From NCBI GenBank assembly GCA_019635735.1, contig JAHBYX010000001.1, positions 806,001 through 870,000 of the forward strand: DNA of 64,000 bases. The letters are read 5' to 3'. The notes under the pieces are model-generated. The model saw nothing but the letters and a program-made list of their open reading frames with translations. It was not told the origin of the DNA and did not search any database. Source of the stretch: Mesorhizobium sp. (GTDB lineage Bacteria > Pseudomonadota > Alphaproteobacteria > Rhizobiales > Rhizobiaceae). Each line of letters begins with the position of its first letter. The first letter of the stretch is position 1. The translations under genes and the position numbers were made by a program. This document shows positions 9,418-18,752 of the stretch, piece after piece.

Positions 9418-10053
9418 ATGCGCTTGTACTGCGTTGCCATGTTCGCCGGGGTGATCGCCTCGACCGGCGCGTCCGCATCGTCCTTCGTGACGCTGCCAGC
9501 GCCGGAGGAGGCCGTGTCGCCGTCGTTCGTCTATCTGGGCGGCGCCGAACCCAAGGCCGCCGAGGCGCCGGGTGCCGCGCAGCCGGCCCTGGCCGCGTTG
9601 CATTATCCCGTGCCACTGTCCCAGACGCTGAACGGTGCCCAGCCAACACCTGCTCCGCCCGTGCCGCAGATCGCGCTCCACTATCCGCCGCCCGTTCCCG
9701 CCGAATTGAAGGCGTCGACCACGCAGACCAAGGTCAGCGCCTCGATCATCGCCATGGGCGAGCCTGAGGTCGAGTATTTCAAGGTTGCGGCCATCGAGCC
9801 GAAAAGGCCCAAGAAGCGTGCGCCGGATTTCGCGCCTATGGTCATCCGTGGCGGCATCTCCGGCGAGGTCTTCGCAACCGACGTCCCATCGGCCCCGCCG
9901 CGAAAGGAGCCCGAGCAGGCTTCGGCGCGCCCCGAGACCCCGAAGCCGGAGCCGGCGCCGGAGCCGCAGAAAACACCCGAGCCACCGAAGCCGGACATCG
10001 CGCCGCCCCCGCCGCCGCCCAAGGGGATGGCCCCCCTCAGCAACGTCCAGTAG
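9418..10053 (+). CDS. Exported proline-rich hypothetical protein
   Basis: The 211-residue product has a likely signal peptide (MRLYCVAMFAGVIASTGASA-SS). Most of the mature protein is rich in Pro, Ala, Lys and Glu. Two similar elements, LHYPVPLSQTLNGAQP and LHYPPPVPAELKAS, lie near residues 61 and 81. The last 50 residues form an extended tail of Pro-Glu-Lys repeats ending in a run of prolines. Such tails span the periplasm or cell wall in other proteins. No enzyme domain is seen. The AT-rich 140 bases before it hold the divergent promoters of this gene and tsaC. It is probably a periplasmic or surface protein; function unknown. Confidence 0.6.
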   Translation: MRLYCVAMFAGVIASTGASASSFVTLPAPEEAVSPSFVYLGGAEPKAAEAPGAAQPALAALHYPVPLSQTLNGAQPTPAPPVPQIALHYPPPVPAELKASTTQTKVSASIIAMGEPEVEYFKVAAIEPKRPKKRAPDFAPMVIRGGISGEVFATDVPSAPPRKEPEQASARPETPKPEPAPEPQKTPEPPKPDIAPPPPPPKGMAPLSNVQ

Positions 10054-10068
10054 GCGGCGGCCGGAAGC

Positions 10069-12501
10069 TTACCCGGCGATCTTCGAGAAATCGGCGACCT
10101 GGCCGGTGGCGGCACGGATGCGGGCGAGCAGCGCCAGACGGTTTGCCCGCACCGCGTGATCCTCATCATTCACGAGAACGTCCTCGAAGAATGAATCAAC
10201 CGGTTCACGCAATGCGCTAAGTGCCCGCATGGCGGCGGAAAAGTCCTGTTTTTCAATCGCTTCCGCCGCCGTCTTCTCGGCGTGATTCACGGCGTCGTAG
10301 AGCACCGTCTCCGACGGATGGCGGAAAAGAGCGAGATTGACCGCTTCGGCGACCGCCGTCCCCTTCTTCTCCTCCGCCGCTAGGATGTTCGCCGCCCGCT
10401 TGGTGCCGGCAAGCAGGTTCCTGCCCTCCTCGCTGTCGAGCAGCGCTCCGAGCGCCTCGACGCGCCGGACGATGGCGAGGAGGTCGTCGGCCTCGGGCGT
10501 GATGACGGCATCGATCAGATCATGCCGCGCGCCCTTGTCGCGTAGATAGACCTTCAGGCGATCGTGGAAGAAGGAGAGGAGGTCGGAGTGAACCTTGAAT
10601 GGTCGGTTGACGCCAATGTCGGAAAGGAAGTTCGCCCTCGCGGCATCGCCGAACAGAAGGTAGGTGAACTCCGAAAGATCGATTAGACGCGCGCGAACCC
10701 CATTCTCCACCAGTATCCGCACCACCCCCAGCGCCGCCCTTCTCAGCGCATACGGGTCTTTGCTCCCCGTCGGCTTCTCGTCGATCGCCCAGAATCCCAC
10801 CAGCGTGTCGAGCTTGTCGGCCAGCGCGACCGCGATCGACACGGGATCGGTCGGCACCACGTCGCTCGGCCCCTGCGGCTTGTAGTGCTCCTCGATCGCC
10901 GCCGAGACGGACGCATCCTCGCCCTGCAGCAGCGCATATTTCCGTCCCATCGCGCCCTGCAGCTCCGGGAACTCGCCGACCACCTCGGTCTGCAGATCGG
11001 CCTTGGCTAGCACCGCCGCGCGGCGGGCGAGCGCCGGCAGGTCCCCCTCCCCCTTGTGGGGAGGGGTCAGGGGTGGGGGTAGGTGGCGCGAAGCACCCCC
11101 ACCCGCGCCTTCGGCGCGACCTCCCCACAAGGGGGAGGTGGAAAGCTGCGCCGCAATCTCCTCCGCCAGCCGCGCGATGCGCTCGACCCGCTCGCCCTGC
11201 GTTCCGAGCTTGGCGTGGAACGTCACGCCCAAATGGTCGAGCCGCGCCATGCGCTGGTCGAGCGGCTTCTTCAGGTCCAGCCCGAACTTCGCCGCGCTGT
11301 CCTTGAGCACGTCGAGGTCAGGCAGGTTGGTCTGGTCGGTCCGCCAGAAATACAGCGCATCCGACAGCCGCGCCCGCACCACCTTGCCGTTGCCGCGCGC
11401 GATCTCGGCGCCGCCGTCGGACGCCTCGATATTGGCGGTGAGCAGGAAGCGTGGCGCCAGGGATCCCTCCCCCTTGAGGGGAGGGTGGCCAGCCGAAGGC
11501 TGGCCGGGTGGGGTCGCCTCAACCGCCGCGACCTTGTCGTGGGAAGAGGTCTTGCCCGTCGCGCCGGACCCCACCCGGTCCGCTTCGCGAACCACCCTCC
11601 CCTCAAGGGGGAGGGAGGAGGGCCGCGTGACAAAGCACTTCTGGTTGGCCCGGATGGTCAGCCGGATCACCTCAGCGGGAATCTGGAGATAATCCTCCTC
11701 GAACTGGCCCATCAGCACGACCGGCCATTCGACCAGCCCGGAGACCTCTTCCAGCAGGCCTTCGTCCTCGACCAGTTCGAGCCCGGCGGCGAAGGCGAGG
11801 TTCTGCGCGTCGGCGCGGATGATCTGCTTGCGCCGCTCCGCGTCGAGCACGACCTTGGCCGCCTCCAGCTTCGCCACATAATCCTCGAACCGCCGCACGG
11901 TGATCGCGCCCGGCGCATGGAAGCGGTGGCCGTAGGTGACATTGCCCGAGACGATGCCGTCGACCTCGAACGGCACGACCACCGGCTCCTCGGTCTCCGG
12001 CCCGAAGGTGCAGACGATCGACTGCAGCGGCCGCACCCAGCGCAGCGCGCCGGGCCTGGCCGAGGCCTTGCCCCAGCGCATCGATTTCGGCCAGGGGAAG
12101 GCGCGGATCGTCGCCGGCACCAGTTCGGCGATCACCTCTTCCGCCGCACGGCCGGGCTTCGAGATGTGGGCGACGTAGAAATCGCCCTTCTTCGGATCCG
12201 AATGAACATGCGCCTGGCCGACGTCCGACAGGCCCGCCTTGCGCAGGAAGCCCTGGATGGCCTGCTCGGGCGCCTTGGTCGACGGCCCCTTGATCTCCTC
12301 GCGCACGTCCTTCGAGCGCGCGGTGACGCCGCGGATATCGAGCGCCAGCCGGCGCGACGTCCAGTATTCGCGCGCGGCCTCGTAGGTCAGGCCGGCCTCG
12401 ACCAGACCGTCCGTGATCATCTTCTTCAGATCGCCCGCGGCTTTCCGCTGCATGCGGGCAGGGATTTCCTCGGAGCGCAGTTCGAGCAGAAGATCCGGCA
12501 T
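10069..12501 (-). CDS. glyS: Glycyl-tRNA synthetase beta subunit, with two in-frame repeat insertions
   Basis: GlyS pairs with GlyQ as the alpha2-beta2 glycyl-tRNA synthetase and carries tRNA recognition. It starts [25 protein letters not shown], the standard family opening. The C-terminal anticodon-binding domain runs to [17 protein letters not shown]. At 810 residues it is longer than usual (about 690-750). The excess lies in two segments read from palindromic DNA: about 51 residues after ANQKCFVT (DNA 11465-11615) and about 31 after AEEIAAQL (DNA 11046-11138). The frame stays open through both and the conserved sequence resumes exactly. The gene is last in the glyQ-aroA-glyS operon, 3 bases after aroA. 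The enzyme is presumably essential, so the insertions must be tolerated. Confidence 0.95.
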   Translation of the reverse strand: MPDLLLELRSEEIPARMQRKAAGDLKKMITDGLVEAGLTYEAAREYWTSRRLALDIRGVTARSKDVREEIKGPSTKAPEQAIQGFLRKAGLSDVGQAHVHSDPKKGDFYVAHISKPGRAAEEVIAELVPATIRAFPWPKSMRWGKASARPGALRWVRPLQSIVCTFGPETEEPVVVPFEVDGIVSGNVTYGHRFHAPGAITVRRFEDYVAKLEAAKVVLDAERRKQIIRADAQNLAFAAGLELVEDEGLLEEVSGLVEWPVVLMGQFEEDYLQIPAEVIRLTIRANQKCFVTRPSSLPLEGRVVREADRVGSGATGKTSSHDKVAAVEATPPGQPSAGHPPLKGEGSLAPRFLLTANIEASDGGAEIARGNGKVVRARLSDALYFWRTDQTNLPDLDVLKDSAAKFGLDLKKPLDQRMARLDHLGVTFHAKLGTQGERVERIARLAEEIAAQLSTSPLWGGRAEGAGGGASRHLPPPLTPPHKGEGDLPALARRAAVLAKADLQTEVVGEFPELQGAMGRKYALLQGEDASVSAAIEEHYKPQGPSDVVPTDPVSIAVALADKLDTLVGFWAIDEKPTGSKDPYALRRAALGVVRILVENGVRARLIDLSEFTYLLFGDAARANFLSDIGVNRPFKVHSDLLSFFHDRLKVYLRDKGARHDLIDAVITPEADDLLAIVRRVEALGALLDSEEGRNLLAGTKRAANILAAEEKKGTAVAEAVNLALFRHPSETVLYDAVNHAEKTAAEAIEKQDFSAAMRALSALREPVDSFFEDVLVNDEDHAVRANRLALLARIRAATGQVADFSKIAG
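11046..11138. repeat. Palindromic repeat inside glyS, copy 1
   Basis: The two ends are perfect 19-base inverted repeats: CCTCCCCCTTGTGGGGAGG at 11046-11064 and its complement at 11120-11138. Each arm is itself a small hairpin. The roughly 93-bp unit adds 31 codons, a multiple of three, and is translated within glyS as a Gly/Pro/Ala-rich peptide ([14 protein letters not shown]... LTPPHKGEG). The core resembles RIME-type elements that are normally intergenic in rhizobia. Confidence 0.85.
11465..11615. repeat. Palindromic repeat inside glyS, copy 2
   Basis: Terminal inverted repeats of 24 bases are perfect: 11465-11488 (CCCTCCCCCTTGAGGGGAGG...) and its complement at 11592-11615. Inside lie further small palindromes such as GGCCAGCCGAAGGCTGGCC. 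The ~151-bp unit is translated in frame in glyS, giving a linker with [14 protein letters not shown] and HPPLKGEG. It is related to the 11046-11138 unit but not identical. Confidence 0.85.
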
Positions 12502-12504
12502 GGG

Positions 12505-13755
12505 TCAGGCCTTGTACGAGACCCCGAGCGACGCCAGCGTGTCCCAGTAGGCGGGAAACGTCTTGGCGACGCAGTCGGGGTCGAGGATGGTGATGTCGGA
12601 GAGTTTCAGCCCCGCGAGCGCGAAGCTCATGGCGATGCGGTGGTCGGCGAACGTGTCGATGCGCGCGGGCGTGGAGCCCGACAGCGCCGGATCGGACGCG
12701 ACGACGAGGTCGTCGCCTTCCTCTGTCGCCAGCCCCGGCCGGATCGCGTTCAGCCCGAGCGACAGCGCGCGGATGCGGTCGCATTCCTTGACGCGCAGGT
12801 TTTCGATGCCGGTGAAGCGCACCGGCGCCTCGTTGAAAGCGGCGAGCACGGCGAGCGTCGGCACCGCGTCCTGCATCTGCGACCCGTCGATCTCCGAGGG
12901 CATGCGCGGGAAGGCCGCGATCAGATCGTGCGACTTTGCGTCCGGCTGCGAGAACTCGCCCGCCGGCACGCCGAGGTCGATCGCACCGCCGGTCAGCACC
13001 TCGGCAGCCCACAGATAGGTCGCCGCCGAGGCGTCGGGTTCGATATGGAAATCCGTGGCCCGGTATCCCGTCGGCTCGACCCGCCAGCGGATCGCGTCCA
13101 GCCGCGCCACCTTCGCGCCGAAGGCAGTCATCGCGGCGGTCGTCAGGTCGATATAGCCCAGCGCGCCGATATGCTCGCCCGTCAGCTCGACGGTCACGGG
13201 CCTGCGCCCGCCCGCCGCCATCATCAGCAGCGCCGAGACGTATTGGCTCGACAGCCCGCCGTCGATGAGGATCCTGTCCGCCTCGAAGCCGCCCGTGCCG
13301 CGCACCGTCACCGGCGGGCAGCCGGTCGGCGCCTCGACGTCGATGCCGAGCGCCCGCATCGCGTCCACCAGCGGCGCGATCGGCCGCTTGCGCATGTGCT
13401 CGTCACCATCGACCACCACGGTCCCGTCCACAAGCGCTGCCGCCGCCGTGAGAAAGCGCGTCGCGGTGCCGGCATTGCCGAGGAAGAGCGGCTTGTCCGG
13501 CGCCTTCAGCACACCCGAACTCTCGACCACGAAACTCGTCGCGTCCGGCTCGGCGATCGCCACCCCCATGGCGCGCAGCGCGTCGGCCATATAGCGCGTG
13601 TCGTCGCTCTTCAGCGCGCCGGTCAGCCGGCTCGTGCCCTTCGCCAGTCCGGCGAGCAGCAGCGCGCGGTTGGTGATGGACTTCGAGCCCGGCGGCGAAG
13701 CGCGGCCGACGAGCGGCCGTCCCGGCGGGACGATGGTGAGAGCGTCGCGCGCCAT
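12505..13755 (-). CDS. aroA: 3-phosphoshikimate 1-carboxyvinyltransferase (EPSP synthase)
   Basis: EPSP synthase joins shikimate-3-phosphate and phosphoenolpyruvate in the aromatic amino acid pathway. I chose the ATG at 13755, which begins MARDALTIVPPGRPLVGRASPPGSKS; the open frame continues upstream only through glyQ. The 416-residue protein shows PGSKSITNRALLLAGLA (about 23-39), LGNAGTATRFLTAA, SSQYVSALLMMA, RVKECDRIRAL and FADHRIAMSFALAG, all substrate-binding family motifs. NAGTATR has Ala rather than the Gly-Ala variant of glyphosate-tolerant types, so it looks class I. It lies between glyQ (2-base gap) and glyS (3-base gap). Many Rhizobiales also have aroA beside cmk-rpsA, so this may be a second copy. 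Confidence 0.93.
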   Translation of the reverse strand: MARDALTIVPPGRPLVGRASPPGSKSITNRALLLAGLAKGTSRLTGALKSDDTRYMADALRAMGVAIAEPDATSFVVESSGVLKAPDKPLFLGNAGTATRFLTAAAALVDGTVVVDGDEHMRKRPIAPLVDAMRALGIDVEAPTGCPPVTVRGTGGFEADRILIDGGLSSQYVSALLMMAAGGRRPVTVELTGEHIGALGYIDLTTAAMTAFGAKVARLDAIRWRVEPTGYRATDFHIEPDASAATYLWAAEVLTGGAIDLGVPAGEFSQPDAKSHDLIAAFPRMPSEIDGSQMQDAVPTLAVLAAFNEAPVRFTGIENLRVKECDRIRALSLGLNAIRPGLATEEGDDLVVASDPALSGSTPARIDTFADHRIAMSFALAGLKLSDITILDPDCVAKTFPAYWDTLASLGVSYKA

Positions 13756-13757
13756 GG

Positions 13758-14726
13758 TCAGGCCGCCAGGCTCCCCTGCCCGCCCGCCTCGGTCAGCAGG
13801 AAGGCCTCGCCGCAGGCTTTCGCCAGGTTGCGCACGCGCAGGATGTAGCTTTGCCGTTCGGTGACGGAGATCACGCCGCGCGCATCGAGCAGGTTGAAGG
13901 CGTGGCTCGCCTTGATGCACTGGTCGTAGGCGGGGAAGACCATGCGGTGCACGGCATTGTTCGCGCCGGCCAGCGGCGCCCCGGCCGCCAGCAACGCCTG
14001 GCATTCGCGCTCGGCATCCTCGAAGTGGCGGAACAGCACCTCGGTGTTGGCATGTTCGAAATTGTGCCGCGAATATTCCTGCTCGGCCTGCAGGAACACT
14101 TGGCCGTAGGTGACCTTCTCGTCGCCCTCGAGCCCGTTGAAGTTGAGGTCGTAGACGTTGTCGACATTCTGGACATACATCGCCAGCCGCTCGAGCCCGT
14201 AGGTCAGCTCGCCCGAGACGGGCGCGCATTCGATGCCGCAGACCTGCTGGAAATAGGTGAACTGCGACACTTCCATACCATCGCACCAGCACTCCCAGCC
14301 AAGCCCCCAGGCACCCAGCGTCGGGCTTTCCCAGTCGTCCTCGACGAAACGCAGATCGTGGAGCAAGGGATCGACGCCGATCGCCGCCAGCGAGCCGAGG
14401 TACAGCTCCTGCAGGTTCGGCGGGTTCGGCTTCAGGATCACCTGGTACTGGTAGTAGTGCTGCAGCCGGTTCGGGTTCTCGCCGTAGCGGCCGTCCTTGG
14501 GCCGGCGCGAGGGCTGGACATAGGCCGCATTCCACGGCCGGGGGCCGAGCGCGCGCAGTGTCGTCGCCGGGTGGAACGTGCCGGCGCCCACTTCCATGTC
14601 GTAGGGCTGCAGCACGACGCAGCCGTAGCGCGCCCAGTAGTCGTGCAGCGTCAGGATCAGCCCCTGGAACGAACGCGTCGGATCCATGTGGGCCGGGCGC
14701 TGGCCGGCCGGCGAGATTGCGGTCAC
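13758..14726 (-). CDS. glyQ: Glycyl-tRNA synthetase alpha subunit
   Basis: GlyQ holds the class II catalytic core that activates glycine. Diagnostic stretches are [62 protein letters not shown] and [30 protein letters not shown]. The protein is 322 residues if started at the outer ATG (14726). The family usually starts close to the internal Met of [10 protein letters not shown] (ATG at 14687), so the true start may be 39 bases further in. It is the first gene of glyQ-aroA-glyS. No T-box or other leader structure was noticed in the 185 bases upstream. Confidence 0.96.
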   Translation of the reverse strand: MTAISPAGQRPAHMDPTRSFQGLILTLHDYWARYGCVVLQPYDMEVGAGTFHPATTLRALGPRPWNAAYVQPSRRPKDGRYGENPNRLQHYYQYQVILKPNPPNLQELYLGSLAAIGVDPLLHDLRFVEDDWESPTLGAWGLGWECWCDGMEVSQFTYFQQVCGIECAPVSGELTYGLERLAMYVQNVDNVYDLNFNGLEGDEKVTYGQVFLQAEQEYSRHNFEHANTEVLFRHFEDAERECQALLAAGAPLAGANNAVHRMVFPAYDQCIKASHAFNLLDARGVISVTERQSYILRVRNLAKACGEAFLLTEAGGQGSLAA

Positions 14727-14925
14727 GTGAAGCCTCTCTCAGGCGAAAAGGGTCGGCGCCGTCCTATTCCCGACACGTCAGGGGGTCAAGGCTCGCCCGG
14801 TCGCGCGAATGTGATCGGCGGGGCCAACGAGACGGCGTACACCGGCGAATTGCCATGACATCAATCAGAACGGGGCGCGGCGCGGCGACCTGCGTTGTGC
14901 CTGGACAGATATGAAGGAGACCGAG

Positions 14926-15240
14926 ATGACCCGTTCCCGCCAACCGATCCGGACCGCCTTCCTGCTCGCGCTCGGCCTCATGGCCGGAGTCTCGGCCGCC
15001 TCGGCGCAGGTGTTTCCGTCCGGTCCCGACAACGGCTTCAACGAGCGCGACGAGGTGACCGGCTATCTCTGCGTCACGCCCGGCTGCGACGTGCTGCGCA
15101 TGTCGGAGGCAAACTGCATCTGCACCAAGCAGAACCCGAACGAACGGCGCCTGTCGAAGCTGAGGCTCACCTGCAGCAAGCGCCAGGGCGGCGCATGGGT
15201 CGCCTGCCCGGTCAAGCCGCGCTACGGCAACGGCAACTGA
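14926..15240 (+). CDS. Exported small cysteine-containing hypothetical protein
   Basis: I chose the ATG at 14926 because AAGGAG lies about 8 bases before it. An in-frame ATG at 14911 overlaps that ribosome-binding site. The 104-residue product has a clear signal peptide (RTAFLLALGLMAGVSAASAQ) and a mature domain with six cysteines (LCVTPGCDVL, NCICTK, LTCSK, VACP). The even cysteine number suggests three disulphides in the periplasm. No family is recognised. It stands alone and is followed by a palindromic repeat at 15276-15390, which may end its transcript. Confidence 0.6.
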   Translation: MTRSRQPIRTAFLLALGLMAGVSAASAQVFPSGPDNGFNERDEVTGYLCVTPGCDVLRMSEANCICTKQNPNERRLSKLRLTCSKRQGGAWVACPVKPRYGNGN

Positions 15241-15275
15241 GCCCAACCGCGATACTTGATTGACCGCTGGCGCCG

Positions 15276-15390
15276 CCCCTCATCGCCCTGCCGGGCACTT
15301 CTCCCCGTAAAACGGGGAGAAGGACGCTGCTCCAACGCCGGCGCCCCCTCTCCCCGCCTGCGGGGAGAGGGTAAGGGTGAGGGTGAGGGG
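15276..15390. repeat. RIME-like palindromic element
   Basis: The unit is bounded by CCCCTCA (15276-15282) and TGAGGGG (15384-15390). It contains two strong hairpins, CTTCTCCCCGTAAAACGGGGAGAAG and CCCTCTCCCCGCCTGCGGGGAGAGGG. This hairpin pair resembles the RIME/REP-like elements common between genes in rhizobia. The remaining gap to 15501 also contains low-complexity G-rich sequence and no gene. A related half unit lies at 35126-35176. Confidence 0.75.
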
Positions 15391-15501
15391 CAGTACCGAC
15401 GGTCGAAGGTTACGGCCGGACGGGCGAGACCGTCGGCTCGCCCCGGCTAAGGTGGCCGCGCAGCGGCCGGATGAGGGGGCGCGGCGGTTCTAGACGACCC
15501 G

Positions 15502-17517
15502 TCAGGGCAGTTTCAGTTCCTGGCCGGGATAGATCAGGTTCGGATTGCCGCCGAGCGACGGGTTGAGGTCGAGGATCTCGCCGAAGCGCTGGCCGTCGCC
15601 GAGCTTGTCCACGGCGATCGACCAGAGCGTCTGGCCCGGACCGACCTTGTAGGGCTGGCCCTGGGCAGGAGCCGCAGCGGCGGGCGCCGCCGCCTGCTTG
15701 GGCTCATCGGCCGCAGGCGCGGCGTCGGCCTTCGGTCCGCCGGCCGGTGCCGCGTCGGTGGCGGCCGAGGCCACATCCGTTGTCAGGCTCGCCATCGCCC
15801 TCGGCTTCTCGTCCGGCAGACCCTTCGCGAGCTTTTCGAGAACCTTTGCGAGCACGTCCGGATCGGGCTTGAGGTCGCGGGCATGGTTCCACTGGAAGGT
15901 GGCTTCCAGCTTGCGGCCGACGCGCCAATAGGCGTCGCCCAGATGGTCGTTCAGCACAGGATCGGCCGGCTGGAGTGCGACGGCGCGCTCGAGTTCGGTC
16001 ACGGCCTCCTCGTAGCGGCCGAGGCGGTAATATCCCCAGCCGAGGGAATCGATGATGAAGCCGTCGGAAGGCCTGAGATCGACGGCCTTCTTGATCATCT
16101 CGAGGCCTTCCTCGAGGTTCATGTTCATGTCGATCCACGAGTAGCCGAGATAGTTCAGCACCTGCGGCTGGTTCGGGAACAGTTCCAGCGCCTTCTTGAA
16201 GTTCGGCTCGGCCTTCGGCCACTGCTTCAGCCGCTCGTAGGCGATGCCGCGCTGGTAGAACACGCTCCAGTCTGATTTGACGGGGTTCTTCAGCTGCGCC
16301 ACCGCGCGGTCGTAGACTTCGGCAGCCTCCTTGAACTTCTCTTCGCCGGCATAGGTGCCGCCGAGCGCCAGATATGCGCGCATGTCGGTCGGATCCTGCT
16401 CGACCAGCTTCGACAGATGCGAGACGGCTTCGTCGGTGCGCTTCAGTTCCGCGAAGTTGAGGCCGAGCTGCAGCTCCGAAATCCGCTTCATCGGCGATTT
16501 CGGGGACACCTCGCTGTAGAACTTGATCGCCTCTTCCAGCTTCTGCTGCTGTTCGGCCACCGCGCCGAGCTGGATCAGCACCGCATCGTTCTTCGGCGAA
16601 AGCGCCCGGGCGAACTGGAGATAGAGGCGGACGAAAGCCTCGCCGCCGCCGCGGTTGAGCGCACTGCCGACGCCGAGCAGCAGTTCGGCCGAGCCTTCCT
16701 GCGGCGTGGGTGCCAGTTGCGGGACCTGACGGCCGCCGGCGATATCCTTGCGCAGCGCCGCGGTCGTCGGGCGCGACGGCGAGAACTCGTCGACGCGGCG
16801 CAGCACGTCGAGCGCCTTTGCCTTGTCGCCCTTGCGGGCGAGGAAGCCGGAATAGGCCTCGACCAGCCGCACATAGGCCTCGGGCGCGACGTCGGCCGCG
16901 GAGCGGGCCACCACGGTCTCGTCATAGGCTTTCTCGGCCTCGTCCTTGAGGCCGGCGAAATCCGCGATCAGCGCACGGTGGATGTTGAGGAAGAGGCCGT
17001 ACCATTGCGGCCCCTCCAGCTTGCCGAGAGAGTCGATCGCGCCCCTGGCATCGCCCGCGCCGGCCTTCGCCCACGCGGTCATCACGCCGGCGATCAGCTT
17101 GTCGAGATCCGACGACAGGCTGAGCTTCAGCATGAACTCGGCCTGCGGGTAGTCCTTCTTGCGCAGCGAATCGACCGCAAGCGCGACGCGCGAAAAACGC
17201 TCGACGTCCGGCACGGTCTTCAACCGATCGGCAAACGGCAGGGCTTCGTCGAACTGTCCGTTGGCGATCAGCGCCAGCATGATGCTCTGCTGCAGCGGCT
17301 CGCTGTCGGGTTCTGACACCAGCGCCTGCTTGTAGTATTCGATCGCGGCCTCCAGATCGTTGTCCGATTCGGCGGCGCGGCCGGCGAGATAGGCGCCCGA
17401 AAACGACGTCACCGCCAGCGGCTCGGGGTCAGTCTGCGCGGACGCCGAGGCTGCGGCCGCACCGACGAAGGCGGCCAGCGCCACGGTGGCGAGCCAGCCC
17501 AACTTTCTCATCCGCAT
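15502..17517 (-). CDS. Exported TPR protein with C-terminal LysM domain
   Basis: The start at 17517 (MRMRKLGWLATVALAAFVG) follows AAAGGG by 5 bases and gives 671 residues with a signal peptide ending near ASAQ. The body is a long chain of tetratricopeptide repeats, for example AIEYYKQALVSEPDSEPLQ, AEPNFKKALELFPNQPQVLNYLG and AVTELERAVALQPADPVLNDHLG. An Ala/Pro-rich linker then leads to a LysM domain over the last ~50 residues (YKVGPGQTLWSIAVDKLGDG... LIYPGQELKLP). LysM domains bind peptidoglycan, so the protein probably scaffolds a cell-envelope complex in the periplasm. No partner is shown by the neighbours. It lies upstream of nothing obviously co-transcribed. Confidence 0.82.
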   Translation of the reverse strand: MRMRKLGWLATVALAAFVGAAAASASAQTDPEPLAVTSFSGAYLAGRAAESDNDLEAAIEYYKQALVSEPDSEPLQQSIMLALIANGQFDEALPFADRLKTVPDVERFSRVALAVDSLRKKDYPQAEFMLKLSLSSDLDKLIAGVMTAWAKAGAGDARGAIDSLGKLEGPQWYGLFLNIHRALIADFAGLKDEAEKAYDETVVARSAADVAPEAYVRLVEAYSGFLARKGDKAKALDVLRRVDEFSPSRPTTAALRKDIAGGRQVPQLAPTPQEGSAELLLGVGSALNRGGGEAFVRLYLQFARALSPKNDAVLIQLGAVAEQQQKLEEAIKFYSEVSPKSPMKRISELQLGLNFAELKRTDEAVSHLSKLVEQDPTDMRAYLALGGTYAGEEKFKEAAEVYDRAVAQLKNPVKSDWSVFYQRGIAYERLKQWPKAEPNFKKALELFPNQPQVLNYLGYSWIDMNMNLEEGLEMIKKAVDLRPSDGFIIDSLGWGYYRLGRYEEAVTELERAVALQPADPVLNDHLGDAYWRVGRKLEATFQWNHARDLKPDPDVLAKVLEKLAKGLPDEKPRAMASLTTDVASAATDAAPAGGPKADAAPAADEPKQAAAPAAAAPAQGQPYKVGPGQTLWSIAVDKLGDGQRFGEILDLNPSLGGNPNLIYPGQELKLP

Positions 17518-17629
17518 CGACACCCTTTCAGCGCGCAAATTCAAGCGTGGCACAAATCACACGCAAGCATGGCCTTTTTGCGGACAGGCTTCAACATGCG
17601 GCCCATCACAATGGGTAGCGCAGCAGCGC

Positions 17630-18643
17630 TCAAACAACCCGGCTGATGCAGAAATCGATGACTTCCAGCAGCGCCTGCTTCTGCGGCGTGGACTTGAGCG
17701 GGGCAATCGCGTCGCGGGCGATGTCGCCGAAATGGCGCGCCCGGCCGACCGTATCGGCGATCGCGCCGTGGCGAATCATCAGGCCGGTCGCCTTCTCCAG
17801 CTCCGCATCGCCCGACACGCCCTCCTCGATCGACCGCTTCCAGAATTCGCGCTCGGCCGCCGTTCCGCGACGATAGGCGAGGATGACAGGCAGCGTGACC
17901 TTGCCCTCGCGGAAGTCGTCGCCGGTGTTCTTGCCGAGGTCCTTGGAATTGCCGCCATAGTCGAGCGCGTCGTCGACGAGTTGGAAGGCAAGGCCGAGAT
18001 TGGTGCCGTAGGAGCGTAGCGCGTTGCGCTCGGCGCGCGTGGCGCCGGCGATCACCGGCCCGACTTCGGAGGCGGCGGAGAACAGCGCCGCGGTCTTGGC
18101 CTTGATCACCTGCAGATATTCGTCCTCGGTCGTCTCGAGGTTCTTCGCCGCAGCGAGCTGCCAGACCTCGCCCTCGGCGATCACCGAGGCCGCGGTCGAC
18201 AGGATGTCGAGGGCGTCGATCGAGCCGACGTCGACCATCATCCGGAAGGCCTGGCCGAGCAGGAAATCGCCGACCAGCACGCTCGCCTGGTTGCCCCAGA
18301 TCATCCGCGCCGTTTTTCTGCCGCGGCGCAGGTCGCTCTCGTCGACCACGTCGTCGTGAAGCAGCGTGGCGGTGTGCATGAACTCGACGCTGGTGGCGAG
18401 CTTGACGTGACCGTCGCCGGAATAGCCGAACATCTGCGCGGCGGCGAGGGTCAGCATCGGCCGCAGCCGCTTGCCGCCGGAGGAGATCAGGTGGTTGGCG
18501 ATCTCGGGGATCATCTCGACGTTCGAGCCGGCCTTGGACAGGATGAGCTCGTTCACCCGCCCCATGTCGGCAGCCGTCAGGTCGACCAGAGGTTTCACCG
18601 ACGCGCTCTTCTTGCCTTCGTCGAGCGATACAACAACACCCAC
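17630..18643 (-). CDS. ispB: Long-chain polyprenyl diphosphate synthase
   Basis: The enzyme extends farnesyl diphosphate with isopentenyl units to make the ubiquinone side chain (decaprenyl in most Rhizobiales). The GTG at 18643 is preceded by GGGAG at 7 bases and gives 337 residues beginning VGVVVSLDEGKK; a longer reading adds an implausible Arg-rich head. The two aspartate-rich motifs are HDDVVDE (D97-D101) and LVDDALDYGG (D224-D228), and GGKRLRPML is at 57-65. The residue pattern before the first motif is of the long-chain type. It works with UbiA (5101-6084). The symbol ispB is used by similarity; the product length is inferred. Confidence 0.9.
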   Translation of the reverse strand: MGVVVSLDEGKKSASVKPLVDLTAADMGRVNELILSKAGSNVEMIPEIANHLISSGGKRLRPMLTLAAAQMFGYSGDGHVKLATSVEFMHTATLLHDDVVDESDLRRGRKTARMIWGNQASVLVGDFLLGQAFRMMVDVGSIDALDILSTAASVIAEGEVWQLAAAKNLETTEDEYLQVIKAKTAALFSAASEVGPVIAGATRAERNALRSYGTNLGLAFQLVDDALDYGGNSKDLGKNTGDDFREGKVTLPVILAYRRGTAAEREFWKRSIEEGVSGDAELEKATGLMIRHGAIADTVGRARHFGDIARDAIAPLKSTPQKQALLEVIDFCISRVV

Positions 18644-18752
18644 GGACGCACTCCCGTCTCGGCCGGTTTCCCCGGCATCTCTTCGGTCGACCCTAGGGCG
18701 ACTGCGCTCCCCCGGGCAAGTGGCGAATTGGCGCGGAACGCGCGCCACGGCC

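Noticed and set aside
11083..13848. A 921-codon open frame on the plus strand opposite glyS and aroA
   Set aside because: It lies entirely antisense to two clearly conserved genes, its product is Arg/Gly/His-rich without any domain, and such shadows are expected at this GC content.
15391..15501. A possible further gene in the gap after the RIME-like element
   Set aside because: The sequence is G-rich and low in complexity, with no ribosome-binding site and no conserved frame.
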